DNA from: Pseudomonas frederiksbergensis
GTDB lineage: Bacteria; Pseudomonadota; Gammaproteobacteria; Pseudomonadales; Pseudomonadaceae
Direction of reading: 5' to 3'
Assembly (NCBI RefSeq): GCF_003732665.1
Contig: NZ_MOBP01000012.1
Span: 370,325-434,324 of the forward strand
DNA: 64,000 bases
This document shows positions 16,579 through 25,168 of the stretch, piece after piece. A model generated the notes under the pieces. That model ran no database searches and was not told where the DNA came from. It saw nothing but the letters and a program-made list of their open reading frames with translations. The first letter of the stretch is position 1. Each line of letters opens with the position of its first letter. A program made the translations under genes and the position numbers.

Positions 16579-16739
16579 GTAAATACCCCAATAATGACCC
16601 CGGCATCCTACGGGGAGCCGACGAGAGTAGCGGTGAAGCTTTGTAGGCGCTGTGTGAAATTGTGTAAGGGTTTTGCTCGCGGGCGGGTGAGGGCGTATAT
16701 CCTTGGCCCCTTGAATTTTTCAGCGACTGGCAGGCCGCC

Positions 16740-16804
16740 TTCGCGGGCAAGCCTCGCTCCTACAGGAGAATGCGATCTCTGTAGGAGCGAGGCTTGCCCG
16801 CGAA
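16740..16804. repeat. REP pair, head type B, short spacer
   Basis: Inverted type B heads with a GAATGCG-containing short spacer lie in the divergent gap between efflux operon and response regulator, a less usual position for a REP than a 3' end. Confidence 0.9.
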
Positions 16805-16847
16805 GAGGCCCGAAAGATCGCCACAGCTCTTTTTCTGGAAACACCCC

Positions 16848-17549
16848 ATGCCCAACATCCTCCTGGTCGAAGACGACACCGCGCTCTCCGAACTGATCGC
16901 CAGCTACCTGGAACGCAACGGCTATAGCGTCAGCGTGATCAGTCGTGGCGATCATGTGCGCGAACGGGCGCGGGTCAATCCGCCGGACCTGGTGATCCTC
17001 GACCTGATGCTGCCGGGCCTCGACGGGCTGCAAGTCTGTCGCTTGCTTCGGGCCGATTCGGCGACGTTGCCGATCCTGATGCTGACTGCCCGGGACGACA
17101 GCCACGATCAGGTGCTGGGCCTGGAAATGGGCGCCGACGACTATGTCACCAAACCCTGTGAGCCGCGAGTCCTGCTGGCCCGGGTGCGCACCTTGCTGCG
17201 CCGCAGCAGCCTCGGCGAACCGCAGACCGCCAATGACCGCATCCTGATGGGCAACCTGTGCATTGACCTGTCCGAACGCACCGTGACCTGGCGCGAACAA
17301 CTGGTGGAGCTGTCCAGCGGCGAGTACAACCTGCTGGTGGTGCTGGCCCGGCATGCCGGCGAAGTGCTGAGTCGCGACCAGATTCTGCAACGCCTGCGCG
17401 GCATCGAATTCAACGGCACAGACCGCTCGGTGGACGTGGCGATTTCCAAGCTGCGGCGCAAGTTCGACGACCACGCCGGCGAGGCGCGCAAGATCAAGAC
17501 GGTGTGGGGCAAGGGTTATCTGTTCAGCCGCTCCGAGTGGGAATGCTGA
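16848..17549 (+). CDS. OmpR-family response regulator (probable efflux regulator)
   Basis: A 233-residue protein starting MPNILLVEDD at ATG 16848; the longer open frame upstream is translated REP sequence. The receiver domain has the acidic pair E8/D9-D10, phospho-acceptor Asp52 in DLVILDLMLPGLDG, and the Lys of VTKPCEP. The C-terminal winged helix ends KTVWGKGYLFS. It is paired with the sensor kinase 4 bp downstream. It is divergent from the RND operon, so control of that pump is the obvious inference. The RstA/RstB-like character is moderate. Confidence 0.9.
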   Translation: MPNILLVEDDTALSELIASYLERNGYSVSVISRGDHVRERARVNPPDLVILDLMLPGLDGLQVCRLLRADSATLPILMLTARDDSHDQVLGLEMGADDYVTKPCEPRVLLARVRTLLRRSSLGEPQTANDRILMGNLCIDLSERTVTWREQLVELSSGEYNLLVVLARHAGEVLSRDQILQRLRGIEFNGTDRSVDVAISKLRRKFDDHAGEARKIKTVWGKGYLFSRSEWEC

Positions 17550-17553
17550 GGCG

Positions 17554-18855
17554 ATGTTCAGAATCCTCTTTCGCCTGTACCTGGTGACGATCGTTTCCTA
17601 CAGCGCGGCGATTTACCTGGTGCCGGACGTGGTGATCAAGCTGTTCCATGAACGCTTCGTCACCTACAACCTCGACTACTCCCGAGGTTTGCAAACCCTG
17701 ATCGTCAAGCAATTCCATGGTGTACCAAGCGAACAATGGCCAGCCCTGGCGGCGCAGATGGACAAGGAATTCCAGCCGCTGCACATCGTTCTCAGCGGCC
17801 ACGATGACGCCGACTTCACGCTTGATGAGCGCGAGCGTTTGCAGCGCGGTGAGAACGTGGTGCGCATCGGCGACTGGGGCTGGCGCACCTTGGCGGTAGC
17901 GCCGTTGAACGACCGGACGGTAGTGCAAATGGTGGTGCCGCCGGACCCGCTGGACGTCAATCTGTTGTATTGGAGTATCAACGTGCTGATCGGCGCGACC
18001 ATGCTGGCTTGCCTGTTGCTGTGGCTGCGTCCGCACTGGCGCGACCTCGAACGCCTCAAAGGCACGGCCGAGCGCTTCGGCAAGGGGCACTTGAGCGAGC
18101 GCACGCAAATTTCCCCGAGTTCCAACATCGGTAGCCTGGCCAACGTGTTCGACACCATGGCCGGCGACATCGAAAACCTGCTCAACCAGCAACGGGACTT
18201 GCTCAACGCCGTCTCCCACGAACTGCGCACGCCGCTGACACGCCTGGATTTCGGCCTGGCCCTGGCGCTGTCCGACGACATGCCGGCCGCCAGCCGCGAA
18301 CGCCTGCAAGGGTTGGTCGCGCACATTCGTGAACTGGATGAACTGGTGCTGGAATTGCTGTCCTACAGCCGCCTGCAAAACCCGGCGCGTTTGCCGGAGC
18401 GGGTAGAAGTGTCGCTGGATGAGTTTATCGACAGCATTCTGGGCAGCGTTGATGAAGAACTGGAATCACCGGATATCGTGATTGATGTGCTGCTGCACGG
18501 TCAGCTTGAGCGCTTCACCCTCGATCCGCGCCTAACGGCCCGGGCGTTGCAGAACCTGCTGCGCAATGCGATGCGCTATTGCGAAAAGCGGATTCAGATT
18601 GGCGTGCAGGTGTGCCCGAAAGGCTGTGAAATCTGGGTCGATGACGACGGGATCGGCATTCCAGAGGATGAGCGCGAGCGGATATTCGAACCGTTTTACC
18701 GCTTGGACCGGAGCCGTGATCGGGCTACCGGAGGCTTTGGTCTGGGCCTGGCCATCAGCCGCCGCGCCCTGGAAGCACAGGGCGGAACCTTGACGGTGGA
18801 GGCTTCGCCGCTGAGTGGGGCGCGATTCAGGTTGTGGCTCCCCACACCGAACTGA
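17554..18855 (+). CDS. Sensor histidine kinase partner
   Basis: A 433-residue membrane kinase. One N-terminal helix (VTIVSYSAAIYLV) is followed by a periplasmic domain, a second helix near residues 140-160 (INVLIGATMLACLLLWLR), HAMP, HisKA with His222 in AVSHELRTPLTRLDF, and an HATPase domain with N box (LLRNAMRYCEKRIQ), G1 (DDDGIGIPEDERERIFEPFYR) and G2 (GGFGLGLAISRRA). The gene overlaps in organisation with the regulator: 4 bp gap and presumably co-transcribed. The layout is RstB-like; the signal is unknown. Confidence 0.9.
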   Translation: MFRILFRLYLVTIVSYSAAIYLVPDVVIKLFHERFVTYNLDYSRGLQTLIVKQFHGVPSEQWPALAAQMDKEFQPLHIVLSGHDDADFTLDERERLQRGENVVRIGDWGWRTLAVAPLNDRTVVQMVVPPDPLDVNLLYWSINVLIGATMLACLLLWLRPHWRDLERLKGTAERFGKGHLSERTQISPSSNIGSLANVFDTMAGDIENLLNQQRDLLNAVSHELRTPLTRLDFGLALALSDDMPAASRERLQGLVAHIRELDELVLELLSYSRLQNPARLPERVEVSLDEFIDSILGSVDEELESPDIVIDVLLHGQLERFTLDPRLTARALQNLLRNAMRYCEKRIQIGVQVCPKGCEIWVDDDGIGIPEDERERIFEPFYRLDRSRDRATGGFGLGLAISRRALEAQGGTLTVEASPLSGARFRLWLPTPN

Positions 18856-18872
18856 CGACAAGAACGCAATTC

Positions 18873-18963
18873 TGTGGTGAGGGGGCTTGCCCCCGTTGGG
18901 TTGCGAAGCCACCCCCGGCATTCCTCCAGGCACACCGCACGGGGGCAAGCCCCCTTGCCACAG
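18873..18963. repeat. Inverted repeat, head type E
   Basis: A different palindromic family: GGGGGCTTGCCCCCGT with an inverted copy about 75 bp away (GCACGGGGGCAAGCCCCC). Located between convergent sensor kinase and anti-sigma genes, where it can act as a bidirectional 3' structure. Seen once in this window. Confidence 0.85.
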
Positions 18964-18978
18964 GGTTAACGGTGACGG

Positions 18979-19755
18979 TCACACACTCAACCGTCCCCGC
19001 AACAGCTTCGCCATCCCCTCCAGTTCCGCCATCGAGTTATGCCCGATCAACATCCACGCATGTTCCGTATCGGCCCAGTACACGACATTCATGTTATGCC
19101 GGCGCTCCTGGGCAAACGGCCGGCTGCCCTTGTTGGAGCGGGTGACGCACAGTGCCATCGGGCCATGGGCCGGGTCGAGGTAGGTGATCTGGGCGATGGG
19201 CACGCCGTCGTACTCGAGGATTTGCGCACGCTTGAGCTCAAGGCTGGGCAGGGCCAGTTGCGCCGGCGCCAGTTTCAGGCCCAAACGCGCGTCGATGGTC
19301 CGCAACTGCGCACGCTGGGCGGATTCGTCGTTGGGCAGATGTTCAAGGGTTTGCGGCACGTAGAGCGACATATAGTCGGCCACCAAACCACGCCAGTTGC
19401 TTTTTTCCTGGGTCGATTGCCAGCCGATAAACAACCGGTCAGCCACCACACTGCTCACCACCAGACCGGCAGCCGCCGCCAGGAACCAGCGTCGGTTCAG
19501 GCCAGGACGGGCAGGGTTGGGCAAGGTGTCGAGCATGGCGTGCAGGCGATCCATCGGCGCTTGCTGGCCCAGTTCATCGTAGGCCGCCTTGAACGGCAGG
19601 TTGCTGCGGGCCAGCCATTGCAGACGCAGGCTCAGCACCGGGTCATCGTTGATCGCCGCGTCGATGCGGGTGCGCTGTTCGGTGTCGAGTTGGTCGTCGA
19701 GGTAGGCCACCAATTGTTCATCGGTCGGGATCGTCGGGCGCAGGGGGTCGGTCAT
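18979..19755 (-). CDS. Anti-sigma factor (membrane-anchored)
   Basis: A 258-residue protein. The N-terminal cytoplasmic part has the zinc-less anti-sigma look (DEQLVAYLDDQLDTEQRTRIDAAINDD), then a single transmembrane helix near residues 88-108 (RWFLAAAAGLVVSSVVADRL) and a periplasmic C-terminal domain. It overlaps the upstream ECF gene by 4 bp (ATGA), the classic sigma/anti-sigma coupling. The expected role is holding the ECF factor at the membrane until a periplasmic signal releases it. Confidence 0.85.
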   Translation of the reverse strand: MTDPLRPTIPTDEQLVAYLDDQLDTEQRTRIDAAINDDPVLSLRLQWLARSNLPFKAAYDELGQQAPMDRLHAMLDTLPNPARPGLNRRWFLAAAAGLVVSSVVADRLFIGWQSTQEKSNWRGLVADYMSLYVPQTLEHLPNDESAQRAQLRTIDARLGLKLAPAQLALPSLELKRAQILEYDGVPIAQITYLDPAHGPMALCVTRSNKGSRPFAQERRHNMNVVYWADTEHAWMLIGHNSMAELEGMAKLLRGRLSV

Positions 19756-20249
19756 CGACGTTCTCCAGTGGTGTTGCTCGGTACGGCGTGCAAGGGCGGG
19801 TACTCCGCGAGTTTCAGGCGGGCGGTGGCCAGGCGGCTCATGACCGTACCGATGGGCACTTGCAGCACCTCGGCCACTTCGCGGTAGGACAGCCCTTCGA
19901 CGTAGGCCAGGTACACCGTTTCGCGCTGGGTTTCCGGCAAGGCATCGACACGGCGGATCACCTGCGCGGCCAGCACATGGGTTTGCGCCGCGTGCTCACC
20001 GTCGAACGACAGCGCTTCGTCGGCGTTCACTATTCCTTGGCCCAAACGCACGCGTCGGGCACGTACTTCGTTCAGCCAGATCGAGTGCAGGATGCTCAAC
20101 AGCCAGCGGTCCATGCGGGTGCCGGGCACAAACTGCCCGGCTCGTTCCAGCGCCCGCACGCAGGTGGCTTGCACCAGATCCTCGGCCACATGCCGTTGCC
20201 GGGACAGCAGCAAGCCGTAGCGCCATAACCGCGCCAGATGCTGGCCCAA
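19752..20249 (-). CDS. ECF-type RNA polymerase sigma factor
   Basis: A short sigma70-family protein with region 2 (HVAEDLVQATCVRALERAG...MDRWLLSILHSIWLNEVRARR) and region 4 (LPETQRETVYLAYVEGLSYREVAEVLQVPIGTVMSRLATARLKL). The only standard in-frame start is the TTG at 20249, with no good ribosome site. The frame is open upstream and looks like family sequence (SDQAIRTEL). A perfect GGAGG lies 5 bases before an in-frame ATC at 20279, so translation may begin there. It is third in an operon with cytochrome b561 and a TPR protein and is coupled to the anti-sigma gene. Confidence 0.85.
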   Translation of the reverse strand: MGQHLARLWRYGLLLSRQRHVAEDLVQATCVRALERAGQFVPGTRMDRWLLSILHSIWLNEVRARRVRLGQGIVNADEALSFDGEHAAQTHVLAAQVIRRVDALPETQRETVYLAYVEGLSYREVAEVLQVPIGTVMSRLATARLKLAEYPPLHAVPSNTTGERR

Positions 20250-20301
20250 CTCTGTTCGTATTGCCTGATCGCTGGCGATGGCGACCTCCGTCCGTTCGGT
20301 G

Positions 20302-20832
20302 TCAGGTTTTCGATGAATCGTTGATAGCTTCGGCCAGGTCCTGGTATTCCTCGCAGGTGCTGCCGCAGATCGATTTGATGTGCTGCAACTGTTCCTGGGC
20401 CAGGTCCAACCGGCCTTTGATCACATACGCCTCGCCGAGGTATTCGCGCACTTGTGCATACTGCGGGTCGAGTTTGACCGATTGCAGGTAGTAGCCGATG
20501 CCTTCGTCGGTTCGCCCCAGTTTACGCGTGGCGTAGCCGCGATAGTTGAGGGCTTTGGCGGTGTTTGGATCTTTCAGCGTATCGAGCAGGGCCAGGGCTT
20601 CTTCGTAGCGACCGTCCTTGGCCAGGCGATAGGCGTAGTCGGTTCGATCGGCGTCCGGCACCAGGCTGCTGGTTTGCAGCACGCATTTGCTCGATTTGCT
20701 GTCGTACACCTGGCCTTTAGGGCAGTTGGGCTTGGCCGGTTCATCTTCGTCGCCGTGGGCGAACGCCGCAGTGCTGGATAGCGCCGCAAACAGCACCAGC
20801 GGGGCAGTGAAAACAGCGAAACGGATATTCAT
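20302..20832 (-). CDS. Periplasmic TPR-repeat protein
   Basis: A 176-residue protein from ATG 20832, preceded by GGAG at 8 bases. A Sec signal ends LSSTAAFAHG. A His/Asp-rich stretch (HGDEDEP) and a Cys pair (NCPKGQVYDSKSSKC) follow, then two to three TPR units (YAYRLAKDGRYEEALALLDTL, ALNYRGYATRKLGRTDEGIGYYLQSV, AQVREYLGEAYVIKGRLDLAQEQL). A second Cys pair is near the end (SICGSTC). In the ECF operon it may serve as the periplasmic sensor or a client; this is inference. Confidence 0.8.
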   Translation of the reverse strand: MNIRFAVFTAPLVLFAALSSTAAFAHGDEDEPAKPNCPKGQVYDSKSSKCVLQTSSLVPDADRTDYAYRLAKDGRYEEALALLDTLKDPNTAKALNYRGYATRKLGRTDEGIGYYLQSVKLDPQYAQVREYLGEAYVIKGRLDLAQEQLQHIKSICGSTCEEYQDLAEAINDSSKT

Positions 20833-20911
20833 GGGTGAAACTCCATTCACAGTGAAAATAGATTCGTGGGCAGATAACCGTAGAACACCCGACCCCGGTG
20901 TTCTATTCGTT

Positions 20912-21472
20912 TCAGTTCGTATCACTACCCGGCAGCATCCGGCGCAACGTGCCGTCCCGCAGGCCGTAATGATGGACCAACGCCATCACCGCGTGCAGCC
21001 CGGCCAGAATCACGATGGCCCAGGCGACGTTTTCATGCAGCCCGCCAAACACCGAGCGCATGCTTTTATCGAAGGTCATTAATTGTGGGACAGCGAACAG
21101 CCCAAAGAAGTTGAACGGTTCTGCCTGCGCCCAACGAAACAGGAAGCCCAGCACGATCTGGCTCAACAGCAGCAGGTACAACGCCAGATGCGCAGTTTTC
21201 GCTGCAATATTCATCATGCCCTGATTGGCCGGCGGCAAACGCCGCCCCCGGGACAGGCGCCAGAGCAACCGGCCAATGACAATCACTGCCAGCAGGATGC
21301 CGCAGGAGATGTGCACCGACTGCAAACCCTTGCGCAGCGGCGTGCCCTTGGCCAGTTGTTCCCAGATTTGTGCGCTGGCGAACATGAAGATCACCAGCAC
21401 CGCGGTCAGCCAGTGCAGGCTTATGGTCAGACGGTCATAACGTGTCGGCGAATCGGCATTCAGGCGGTTCAT
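20912..21472 (-). CDS. Cytochrome b561
   Basis: A 186-residue, four-helix di-haem b561 of the bacterial type, from ATG 21472 with AGAGGA upstream. His residues for haem are visible in the helices (ISLHWLTAVLV, LQSVHISCGILL, KTAHLALYLLL, GLHAVMALVHHYGLRDGT). It sits in the inner membrane and passes electrons between quinone and a redox partner such as superoxide. First gene of the ECF operon, suggesting the sigma system answers a redox or envelope stress. Confidence 0.88.
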   Translation of the reverse strand: MNRLNADSPTRYDRLTISLHWLTAVLVIFMFASAQIWEQLAKGTPLRKGLQSVHISCGILLAVIVIGRLLWRLSRGRRLPPANQGMMNIAAKTAHLALYLLLLSQIVLGFLFRWAQAEPFNFFGLFAVPQLMTFDKSMRSVFGGLHENVAWAIVILAGLHAVMALVHHYGLRDGTLRRMLPGSDTN

Positions 21473-21608
21473 GGGCAATCCTCTTGGGCGATGCAAGGTG
21501 AACACCGTTGGGTGAGCAATTATTCATTTCTTACTTGAGATCTTTGCAGGGGCCGTTCAGGTTCAGACGCTATGCTCGCAAGCATCGCTGAGTATCGGGA
21601 GAACTGCC

Positions 21609-22382
21609 ATGAGAGAACACATTCACCATGCTGCCGCCGATGGCTACAAAACCGGCGCCGACACCTACGTGCGCGGGCGCCCGGACTATCCGCCTCAAGT
21701 AGCCGACTGGCTCACTGGCACCCTGAGCCTGAATAACGACAAAACCGTGATCGACCTCGGCGCCGGCACCGGCAAGTTCACCGGGCGCTTGGTGGCCACC
21801 GGGGCGCAGGTGATTGCCGTGGAACCGGTGCCCGAGATGCTGGACAAGTTGTCCGCCGATTATCCCGAGGTGCTGGCGGTCAGCGGCACAGCTACCGATT
21901 TGCCGCTGCCCGATGCCTCGGTGGATGTGGTGCTCTGCGCCCAGTCCTTTCACTGGTTCGCCACCCCCGAAGCGCTCAGGGAAATTGCCCGGGTCCTCAG
22001 GCCCGGCGGCAAGCTGGGCCTGGTCTGGAACCTGCGCGATACCCGGGCGAGTTGGGTGCCGAAACTCGACGCCATCGTCAATGCCCTGGAAGGCGATACC
22101 CCGCGCTACTACACCGGCGCCTGGCGCCTGGCTTTTCCGCATAAGGCGTTCGGACCGCTGCAGGCGCAGCATTTCGCCCATGGCCATAGCGGCTCGCCGG
22201 AAGATGTGATTTTCAATCGGGTGCGGTCCACCAGTTTTATTGCGGCGTTGCCCCAGGCACAGCGGGACAGGGTGGATGCGCAGATTAAAGCCTTGATTGA
22301 AAGTGAGCCGGAGTTGCGGGGTAAGGATGTGATTACTGTGCCTTATGTGACGGCGGCGTTTGTGGTGGTGAAAGGGGGTTAG
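21609..22382 (+). CDS. Class I SAM-dependent methyltransferase
   Basis: A 257-residue methyltransferase with SAM motif I VIDLGAGTGKFTGRL, acidic residue at the end of beta2 (AVEPVPEMLDKL), and motif IV region DVVLCAQSFHWFATPEALREIARVLRPGGKLGLVWN. This is the Methyltransf_11/UbiE-like group. The substrate is unknown and the gene stands alone, with its own promoter region opposite cytochrome b561. Confidence 0.85.
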   Translation: MREHIHHAAADGYKTGADTYVRGRPDYPPQVADWLTGTLSLNNDKTVIDLGAGTGKFTGRLVATGAQVIAVEPVPEMLDKLSADYPEVLAVSGTATDLPLPDASVDVVLCAQSFHWFATPEALREIARVLRPGGKLGLVWNLRDTRASWVPKLDAIVNALEGDTPRYYTGAWRLAFPHKAFGPLQAQHFAHGHSGSPEDVIFNRVRSTSFIAALPQAQRDRVDAQIKALIESEPELRGKDVITVPYVTAAFVVVKGG

Positions 22383-22398
22383 ATCGGCGGGGCGGCCA

Positions 22399-22464
22399 TT
22401 CGCGAGCAAGCCCGCTCCCACATTTTGAAATGCGTTCCCCTGTGGGAGCGGGCTTGCTCGCGAA
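22399..22464. repeat. REP pair, head type A, short spacer
   Basis: Inverted type A heads with spacer TTTGAAATGCGTTCCCC, directly after the methyltransferase stop. Confidence 0.9.
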
Positions 22465-22591
22465 GGCGCCAGCCCAGACAACACAGAACCCAAAGCCAGT
22501 CCCGCATTTGGCCGAACCACTGCCTTACTCCCACCCGCGATGCCTTGTTATAGTTCGGGCCTCATTTTCTGCCCGGTCAAGGATCACTGCC

Positions 22592-23404
22592 ATGTCTCAG
22601 TACACCGCGTTTACCGTCGAACTCGCCGACAAAATCGCCCATGTGCAGATCAATCGCCCGGAAAAGATCAACTCGATGAATGCCGCGTTCTGGAGCGAGA
22701 TCATCGAGATTTTCCAGTGGGTCGATGACACCGACGAAGTGCGGGTGGTGGTCCTCAGTGGCGCCGGCAAACACTTTTCCTCCGGCATCGACCTGATGAT
22801 GCTGGCCGGGGTGGCCAATGAACTGGGCAAGGACGTCGGCCGTAATGCGCGCCTGCTGCGGCGCAAGATTCTCGCCCTGCAAGCCTCGTTCAATGCTGTC
22901 GATAACTGTCGCAAACCGGTGCTCGCGGCGATCCAGGGTTATTGCCTGGGCGGCGCTATCGACCTGATTGCGGCCTGCGACATGCGCTACGCCGCCGAAG
23001 ACGCGCAATTCTCGATCAAGGAAATCGACATCGGCATGGCCGCCGACGTTGGCACGCTGCAACGCTTGCCGCGGATCATCGGTGACGGCATGCTGCGTGA
23101 ACTGGCTTACACTGGTCGCAACTTTGGTGCCGAGGAAGCGCGGGGCATGGGCCTGGTCAATCGGGTCTACAGTGACCGCGACAGCATGCTCGATGGCGTG
23201 ATGGGCATTGCCCGGGAGATCGCCGGCAAGTCGCCGATCGCCATCACTGGCACCAAGGAAATGATCAGCTACATGCGCGACCATCGCATCGACGACGGCC
23301 TCGAATACGTCGCCACCTGGAACGCCGCCATGCTGCAATCCACCGATTTGCGCGTGGCCATGGCCGCCCATATGAGCAAACAGAAACCCGAATTTCTGGA
23401 CTGA
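22592..23404 (+). CDS. Crotonase-family enzyme, delta3,5-delta2,4-dienoyl-CoA isomerase-like
   Basis: A 270-residue crotonase starting MSQYTAFTVEL at ATG 22592; the upstream open frame is REP translation. The CoA/oxyanion motif GAGKHFSSGIDL, GGAIDLIAACDMRY and EIDIGMAADVGTLQRLP match mammalian ECH1. ECH1 moves the double bonds of 3,5-dienoyl-CoA, formed from odd-position unsaturated fatty acids, into conjugation. Asp in GGAIDL and Glu in KEIDIG fall at the ECH1 catalytic acids. It is followed 6 bp later by nudC, probably the same transcript, without an obvious functional link. Confidence 0.85.
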   Translation: MSQYTAFTVELADKIAHVQINRPEKINSMNAAFWSEIIEIFQWVDDTDEVRVVVLSGAGKHFSSGIDLMMLAGVANELGKDVGRNARLLRRKILALQASFNAVDNCRKPVLAAIQGYCLGGAIDLIAACDMRYAAEDAQFSIKEIDIGMAADVGTLQRLPRIIGDGMLRELAYTGRNFGAEEARGMGLVNRVYSDRDSMLDGVMGIAREIAGKSPIAITGTKEMISYMRDHRIDDGLEYVATWNAAMLQSTDLRVAMAAHMSKQKPEFLD

Positions 23405-23410
23405 TTAACC

Positions 23411-24241
23411 ATGATTTCACGCTGGACCACCGCAGTACTGGACACCGATCAACCCGGCGGCTGGGCCGTGGCCCGCAGCCCTGAAGGCTTTCTGTTCGAC
23501 GACAATGGCGCGCTGTTCCCCCGGGAATGGCTCAAGCGCCAGGACTTGTCGGTCCTGGCCGAACACGGCATCGGCCACCTCGATGGCGAGCCGGTCTACC
23601 TGCTGGAGTTGCGCAACGCCAGCGAAGTGCCGGGCTGTAACTGGAAAGGCCTGCGGGCGTTCATGCTGGAGGGCGATCACACCGTCTACAAGGTGCTCGG
23701 TTACGCTGCGCAGATTGGCACCTGGTATCGCGAACACCGCTTTTGCGGTAACTGCGGGCAAGCCACCCATCAGGTTCCCCGCGAGCGGGCGATGTATTGC
23801 GAGCCGTGCGACATCCGTTATTACCCACGGATTTCGCCCAGCATGATCGTGTTGGTGACCCGTGGCGATGAAGTGCTGCTGGCCCGTTCGCCACGCTTCG
23901 TCACTGGGGTCTACAGCACGTTGGCCGGGTTTGCCGAGCCGGGGGAATCGGCCGAGGATTGCCTGATTCGCGAGGTCCGCGAAGAGGTGCAGATCGAGGT
24001 CAAGAACATTCAGTACATGGGCAGTCAGTGCTGGCCGTTCCCGCACTCGATGATGCTGGGTTTCCACGCCGAATACGCGGGGGGCGAAATCGTCTGCCAG
24101 GAAGACGAGATCGAAGACGCCCAGTGGTTCAACATCCACGCGATGCCGCCGTTGCCGGCCTCGCGCTCGATTGCCCGTTACCTGATCGACGTGTATCTGG
24201 CGCGGCGTTTAGGCCACGCTGAACCAGTGTTGCCAGGCTAA
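23411..24241 (+). CDS. nudC: NADH pyrophosphatase / NAD-capped RNA hydrolase NudC
   Basis: A 276-residue Nudix enzyme. The zinc ribbon is FCGNCGQAT...YCEPCDIRYYPR, with four Cys. The Nudix box GFAEPGESAEDCLIREVREE, followed by V, includes the metal-binding Glu residues, and the NudC-type SQCWPFPHSMMLGF motif follows it. It hydrolyses NADH to NMNH and AMP and removes NAD caps from RNA. The 3' end overlaps the convergent TauE-type gene by 33 bp. Confidence 0.93.
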   Translation: MISRWTTAVLDTDQPGGWAVARSPEGFLFDDNGALFPREWLKRQDLSVLAEHGIGHLDGEPVYLLELRNASEVPGCNWKGLRAFMLEGDHTVYKVLGYAAQIGTWYREHRFCGNCGQATHQVPRERAMYCEPCDIRYYPRISPSMIVLVTRGDEVLLARSPRFVTGVYSTLAGFAEPGESAEDCLIREVREEVQIEVKNIQYMGSQCWPFPHSMMLGFHAEYAGGEIVCQEDEIEDAQWFNIHAMPPLPASRSIARYLIDVYLARRLGHAEPVLPG

Positions 24242-24988
24242 CCGCACGGTCAAGCCCAACACCACGGTAATGAACACCGGGCGAATGAACTTCGCTCCGC
24301 CGCTGATGGCGGAGCGTGCGCCGAAGAACGCGCCGACCATCACCGACAGGCCCATGCTCAGGCCGATGATCCAGTCCACCTGCCCGGAAAACACGAACAC
24401 CGACAGCGCCGCGATGTTGCTGACGAAGTTCATGCTGCGGGCCACGCCGCTGGCCTTCACCAGGTCGATGGGGTACATCAGCATGCTGCTGACGGTCCAG
24501 AACGCACCGGTGCCGGGGCCGGCCACGCCGTCATAGAAGCCGAGGCTGAAGCCTTGGGTCGATTGCCACTTCTTTTTGATCGGTGCGTCGCTGTCCAGCG
24601 GCGCTTTCGGCGTACCGCCAAACAACAGGTACACGCCACAGGCGAAGACAATCACCGGCAGCATCTTGTTCAGCCATTCGGCGGGCAGGTAATGCGCGAC
24701 CACGGCACCGGTCAACGCGCCCACCAGCGTACCGACGATGGCGTGCACCCATTGCCGTGGATGGAACAGCTTGCGCCGGTAGAACGTGAAACTGGCGGTG
24801 GCCGAGCCGAAGGTCGAACTCAGTTTGTTGGTGCCCAGCACCAGGTGCGGCGGCAGGCCGGCGGTCAACAGCGCAGGCGTGGTTAACAGCCCGCCACCGC
24901 CGGCGATGGCGTCGATGAAACCGGCAATGAAAGCGACAACGGCCAGAATGGCCAGGGTGGTGAGGTCAACGCTGAGTTCGAAAGGCAT
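24209..24988 (-). CDS. TauE/SafE-family (TSUP) sulfite or organic-anion exporter
   Basis: A 259-residue membrane protein with about eight helices. The two TSUP signatures are visible: the N-terminal GFIDAIAGGGGLLTTPALL and the internal FYDGVAGPGTGAFWTVS. Members export sulfite, sulfoacetate or similar small anions. It lies near sulfone-metabolism genes but on the other side of a REP pair, so a sulfur role is only suggested. Its 3' end overlaps nudC, so each transcript would be antisense to the other's tail. Confidence 0.87.
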   Translation of the reverse strand: MPFELSVDLTTLAILAVVAFIAGFIDAIAGGGGLLTTPALLTAGLPPHLVLGTNKLSSTFGSATASFTFYRRKLFHPRQWVHAIVGTLVGALTGAVVAHYLPAEWLNKMLPVIVFACGVYLLFGGTPKAPLDSDAPIKKKWQSTQGFSLGFYDGVAGPGTGAFWTVSSMLMYPIDLVKASGVARSMNFVSNIAALSVFVFSGQVDWIIGLSMGLSVMVGAFFGARSAISGGAKFIRPVFITVVLGLTVRLAWQHWFSVA

Positions 24989-25080
24989 GGAATCGGCTTA
25001 TTCGGCGGGGCGCAGCAAGGGCTGCGGGGAAGGCCGGTATCTTACCTATATACAACTTCTGCGGCGACCCGTCTGGCCTC

Positions 25081-25147
25081 TTCGCGGGCAAGCCTCGCTC
25101 CTACATTTGAAATGCATTCCCCTGTAGGAGCGAGGCTTGCCCGCGAA
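25081..25147. repeat. REP pair, head type B, short spacer
   Basis: Inverted type B heads with the spacer TTTGAAATGCATTCCCC, almost the same spacer as the type A pair at 22399. Confidence 0.9.
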
Positions 25148-25168
25148 AGCGTCAGCCCAGCCACTGCA

